Assembly (NCBI GenBank): GCA_965215855.1
Contig: CBDCER010000003.1
Span: forward strand, 496,001-560,000
Origin: J027 sp965215855
GTDB taxonomy: Bacteria > Chloroflexota > Anaerolineae > Aggregatilineales > J027
Direction: 5' to 3'
DNA length: 64,000 nucleotides
Position numbers and translations under genes: made by a program. Of the stretch, positions 62,279 to 64,000 are shown piece after piece. How positions within the stretch are numbered: the first letter of the stretch is position 1; every line of letters begins with the position of its first letter. Under the pieces are notes generated by a model that was not told where the DNA came from, made no database searches, and saw nothing but the letters and a program-made list of their open reading frames with translations.

Positions 62279-64000
62279 TCTTGTACACTGGCAAGACCCT
62301 GCTCAATCACCCACCGCATACTCACATCGGTTGTTTCGTGCAAAGCACGTTGGAAGTGGGCGCGAGCCTCGACCAGATTACCGGTACTGGCGGCCTGACT
62401 GCCTTCAAACACATGCGCCAAGGCACGATAATGCACCCGTTCATCAGCGGTAGATAGCTCGTCAGCATTCTTCTCTAACGTGGTCAATAACTGGTCGATG
62501 GCGGTGTTGGCGGCCTCGTATTGCGTCAACCCAGCATGGCTGTGTGCGATTAAGGCATAGACGTAAATAACGTCCTTCAACTCGCTTTCACGCGTGCGCT
62601 GTAACACTTCCAGTGAAGCGCGGGCAGCTTCCAGCGTGCCTTTATACTTCTCGATAGTATCCAGTGTTTCTTTGAGTTCCGCCGAAGCTGTTTTGTTGAG
62701 GTTGGCATAGGAGGCCATGCGCTTATAAGCCTCTGCTGCTTTGTGCAAATTCCCCTCGCGGCGATAGGCTTGTGCGACCATTTCCAATGTCTGTGCGATA
62801 CGATTATCAGAACGTGGCTTGTGATTGAGTTCGATTTCCAACGCCTGTTCCAACGCCTTGTGTGTCTCTAACCAGTTTGATTGCATAGTATAGAGACGGC
62901 CCAACGTCCGGTAGCGGTTGGCGCTATCAATAGGTTGTAGATTGCGGTCTGTGTAAACCAGAGCTTCATGATAACAGGCAATGGCAGCCGATAGGTTGCG
63001 GAGGACTTCGTAAGCGCCGGAAAGGGCATCCAATGTGTTCACAATACGCCCGTTGACTTGTTGGGTCAACCCTTTTTCGATATCCAATGCTTGTTGCAGC
63101 GGAGGGATGGCATCAGCATGACGGTCGGCAGCAATCAACATCTTGCCCAACAAACGCCATGTCTCGGCGGTCTCTGGCTGATCAACTGGATGATAATCTA
63201 ACGCGTCTCTGAAGGCTTTTTCGGCGTCATCATACATGGCCTGAACAGTGAATGCCTGTGCGATGGCCCGGTGTGTCAGAGCAATTTCTTGGGCCGGGGA
63301 ATCGGTGGTGATAGCCAGGGCTTCAGTCCAGGCTTCACGAGCTTCAGGCAATTGGCCGAGTAGCGAGAACGTCTGCCCATAACCGCGCAACGTGGCTGCC
63401 CGTTCGTGGGACATCGCCTCGGCAGGCTGAACGTCAAGTGCGTCTTCATAAGCATCCAACGCCTCCTCCAGGCGGTTTGCATGACGGAAGGTATCGGCCA
63501 GGGCCACAATCACCAACCCTAATTCTCGCGATGTGCCGTACATATCTGTTTCAGCACGGGCCTGTAGATAAAGTACGATGGCTTCTTCGTACTGGTGCAT
63601 AGCCGTGTTGGTGGCAGCCAATTTGACCAACACCTGGCGATGATCGTCCGGTGAGGATTGACGAGCGGTATCCAGTGTATCCAATGCATTCCGATAAGCG
63701 ATAGCTGCCTGGGGATATTGTCCCTGAGCTTCATGGCTATCTCCCAGGCTCATATACACCTGTGCCATATGTACTGGGTCAGAATCAGGCAATGAACGCA
63801 GCCTGACAAGTGCATCCTCATAGATCTCAATCGAATCGGCGTAATGGTTAGTGCCACTGAGCAAACGTGCCAGCTTGATCAGAATGCGAGCTGAAGCGCC
63901 TGGCTCACCCTGACGGTTGAGTAGCGGGCTGGCTTGTTGTACATGCTGGATTGCAGCGGCAGTATCCTGTAACTCCAGATGAATATCGGCGATACGTTCC
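62275..64000 (-). CDS. Tetratricopeptide-repeat protein, partial (5' end outside window)
   Basis: At least 575 codons are visible and the frame remains open at base 64000; the Met at 63864 is internal because coding continues as ERIADIHLELQDTAAAIQHVQQASPLL upstream (shown to 20 residues: key ERIADIHLE ... IQHVQQASP). The protein is an almost continuous array of TPR units of about 34-43 residues (examples: YADSIEIYEDAL, YPQAAIAYRNALDTL, YEEAIVLYLQARAE, HADAIPPLQQALDIE). No enzymatic domain is visible in this part; an N-terminal effector domain may lie outside. Likely a protein-interaction scaffold. Confidence 0.85.
   Translation of the reverse strand, partial: ERIADIHLELQDTAAAIQHVQQASPLLNRQGEPGASARILIKLARLLSGTNHYADSIEIYEDALVRLRSLPDSDPVHMAQVYMSLGDSHEAQGQYPQAAIAYRNALDTLDTARQSSPDDHRQVLVKLAATNTAMHQYEEAIVLYLQARAETDMYGTSRELGLVIVALADTFRHANRLEEALDAYEDALDVQPAEAMSHERAATLRGYGQTFSLLGQLPEAREAWTEALAITTDSPAQEIALTHRAIAQAFTVQAMYDDAEKAFRDALDYHPVDQPETAETWRLLGKMLIAADRHADAIPPLQQALDIEKGLTQQVNGRIVNTLDALSGAYEVLRNLSAAIACYHEALVYTDRNLQPIDSANRYRTLGRLYTMQSNWLETHKALEQALEIELNHKPRSDNRIAQTLEMVAQAYRREGNLHKAAEAYKRMASYANLNKTASAELKETLDTIEKYKGTLEAARASLEVLQRTRESELKDVIYVYALIAHSHAGLTQYEAANTAIDQLLTTLEKNADELSTADERVHYRALAHVFEGSQAASTGNLVEARAHFQRALHETTDVSMRWVIEQGLASVQD

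Overview
The window looks like a chromosomal segment of a Chloroflexota bacterium (Anaerolineae-like). This is inferred from gene content, not proven. It has a near-balanced base composition, multi-GAF/PAS kinases, an LLM-class (F420-type) oxidoreductase, an octaheme cytochrome, ISKra4- and ISAzo13-type transposases, exported proteins with signal peptides that lack lipobox cysteines, and a grpE-dnaK-dnaJ-prmA operon. No rRNA, tRNA or CRISPR array was seen.

Layout. 1-2.7 kb: the end of an acyl-CoA dehydrogenase followed by etfB-etfA (fatty-acid type oxidation and electron transfer). 2.8-6.8 kb: a large sensor kinase and a UbiA prenyltransferase on the minus strand. 6.86-9.44 kb: a mobile patch with an intact ISKra4-type IS (22-bp inverted ends), a 207-bp MITE with a 9-bp target duplication abutting it, and a decayed ISAzo13-type transposase. 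9.6-13.7 kb: a respiratory island. A Crp/Fnr regulator diverges from an octaheme HAO-family cytochrome and a duplicated membrane protein whose only four histidines fall at equivalent places in its two halves. An FNR-type box sits at about -41.5 of a plausible promoter. FHA proteins flank the island. 13.7-18.5 kb: the chaperone operon. 18.7-20.7 kb: two tandem GH114-type secreted proteins. 20.9-28.9 kb: mixed plus-strand genes (zinc alcohol dehydrogenase, AddB-like nuclease, M23 peptidase, SDR, glycosyltransferase, metallo-beta-lactamase-fold hydrolase). 29-34.6 kb: an oversized FtsK with long repeat-rich regions.

34.9-51.1 kb is a surface-polysaccharide locus: a polyprenyl-phosphate sugar transferase fused to a degenerate GGDEF module, a stand-alone copy of that module, two APH-fold kinases, a flippase, an O-antigen ligase/polymerase, a Wzz-like protein, three glycosyltransferases and a BcsB-like protein with an unexpected cytosolic domain. 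51.1-59.4 kb is a nucleoside uptake and salvage operon: a GntR/HutC regulator with a clear operator, a BMP binding protein, an ABC ATPase, two permeases, a PncA-like hydrolase, a PfkB kinase and a nucleoside phosphorylase. 59.7-64 kb holds a SerA-like protein that has lost its catalytic triad, an LLM oxidoreductase and a TPR protein cut by the window end.

The most promising items are the cytochrome/four-histidine membrane protein/FNR-box module, the SerA-like protein with all three catalytic residues replaced, the BcsB-like protein with a cytosolic tail, and the coupled GGDEF-like/sugar-transferase pair. All functional statements come from motif reading; no database search was possible.
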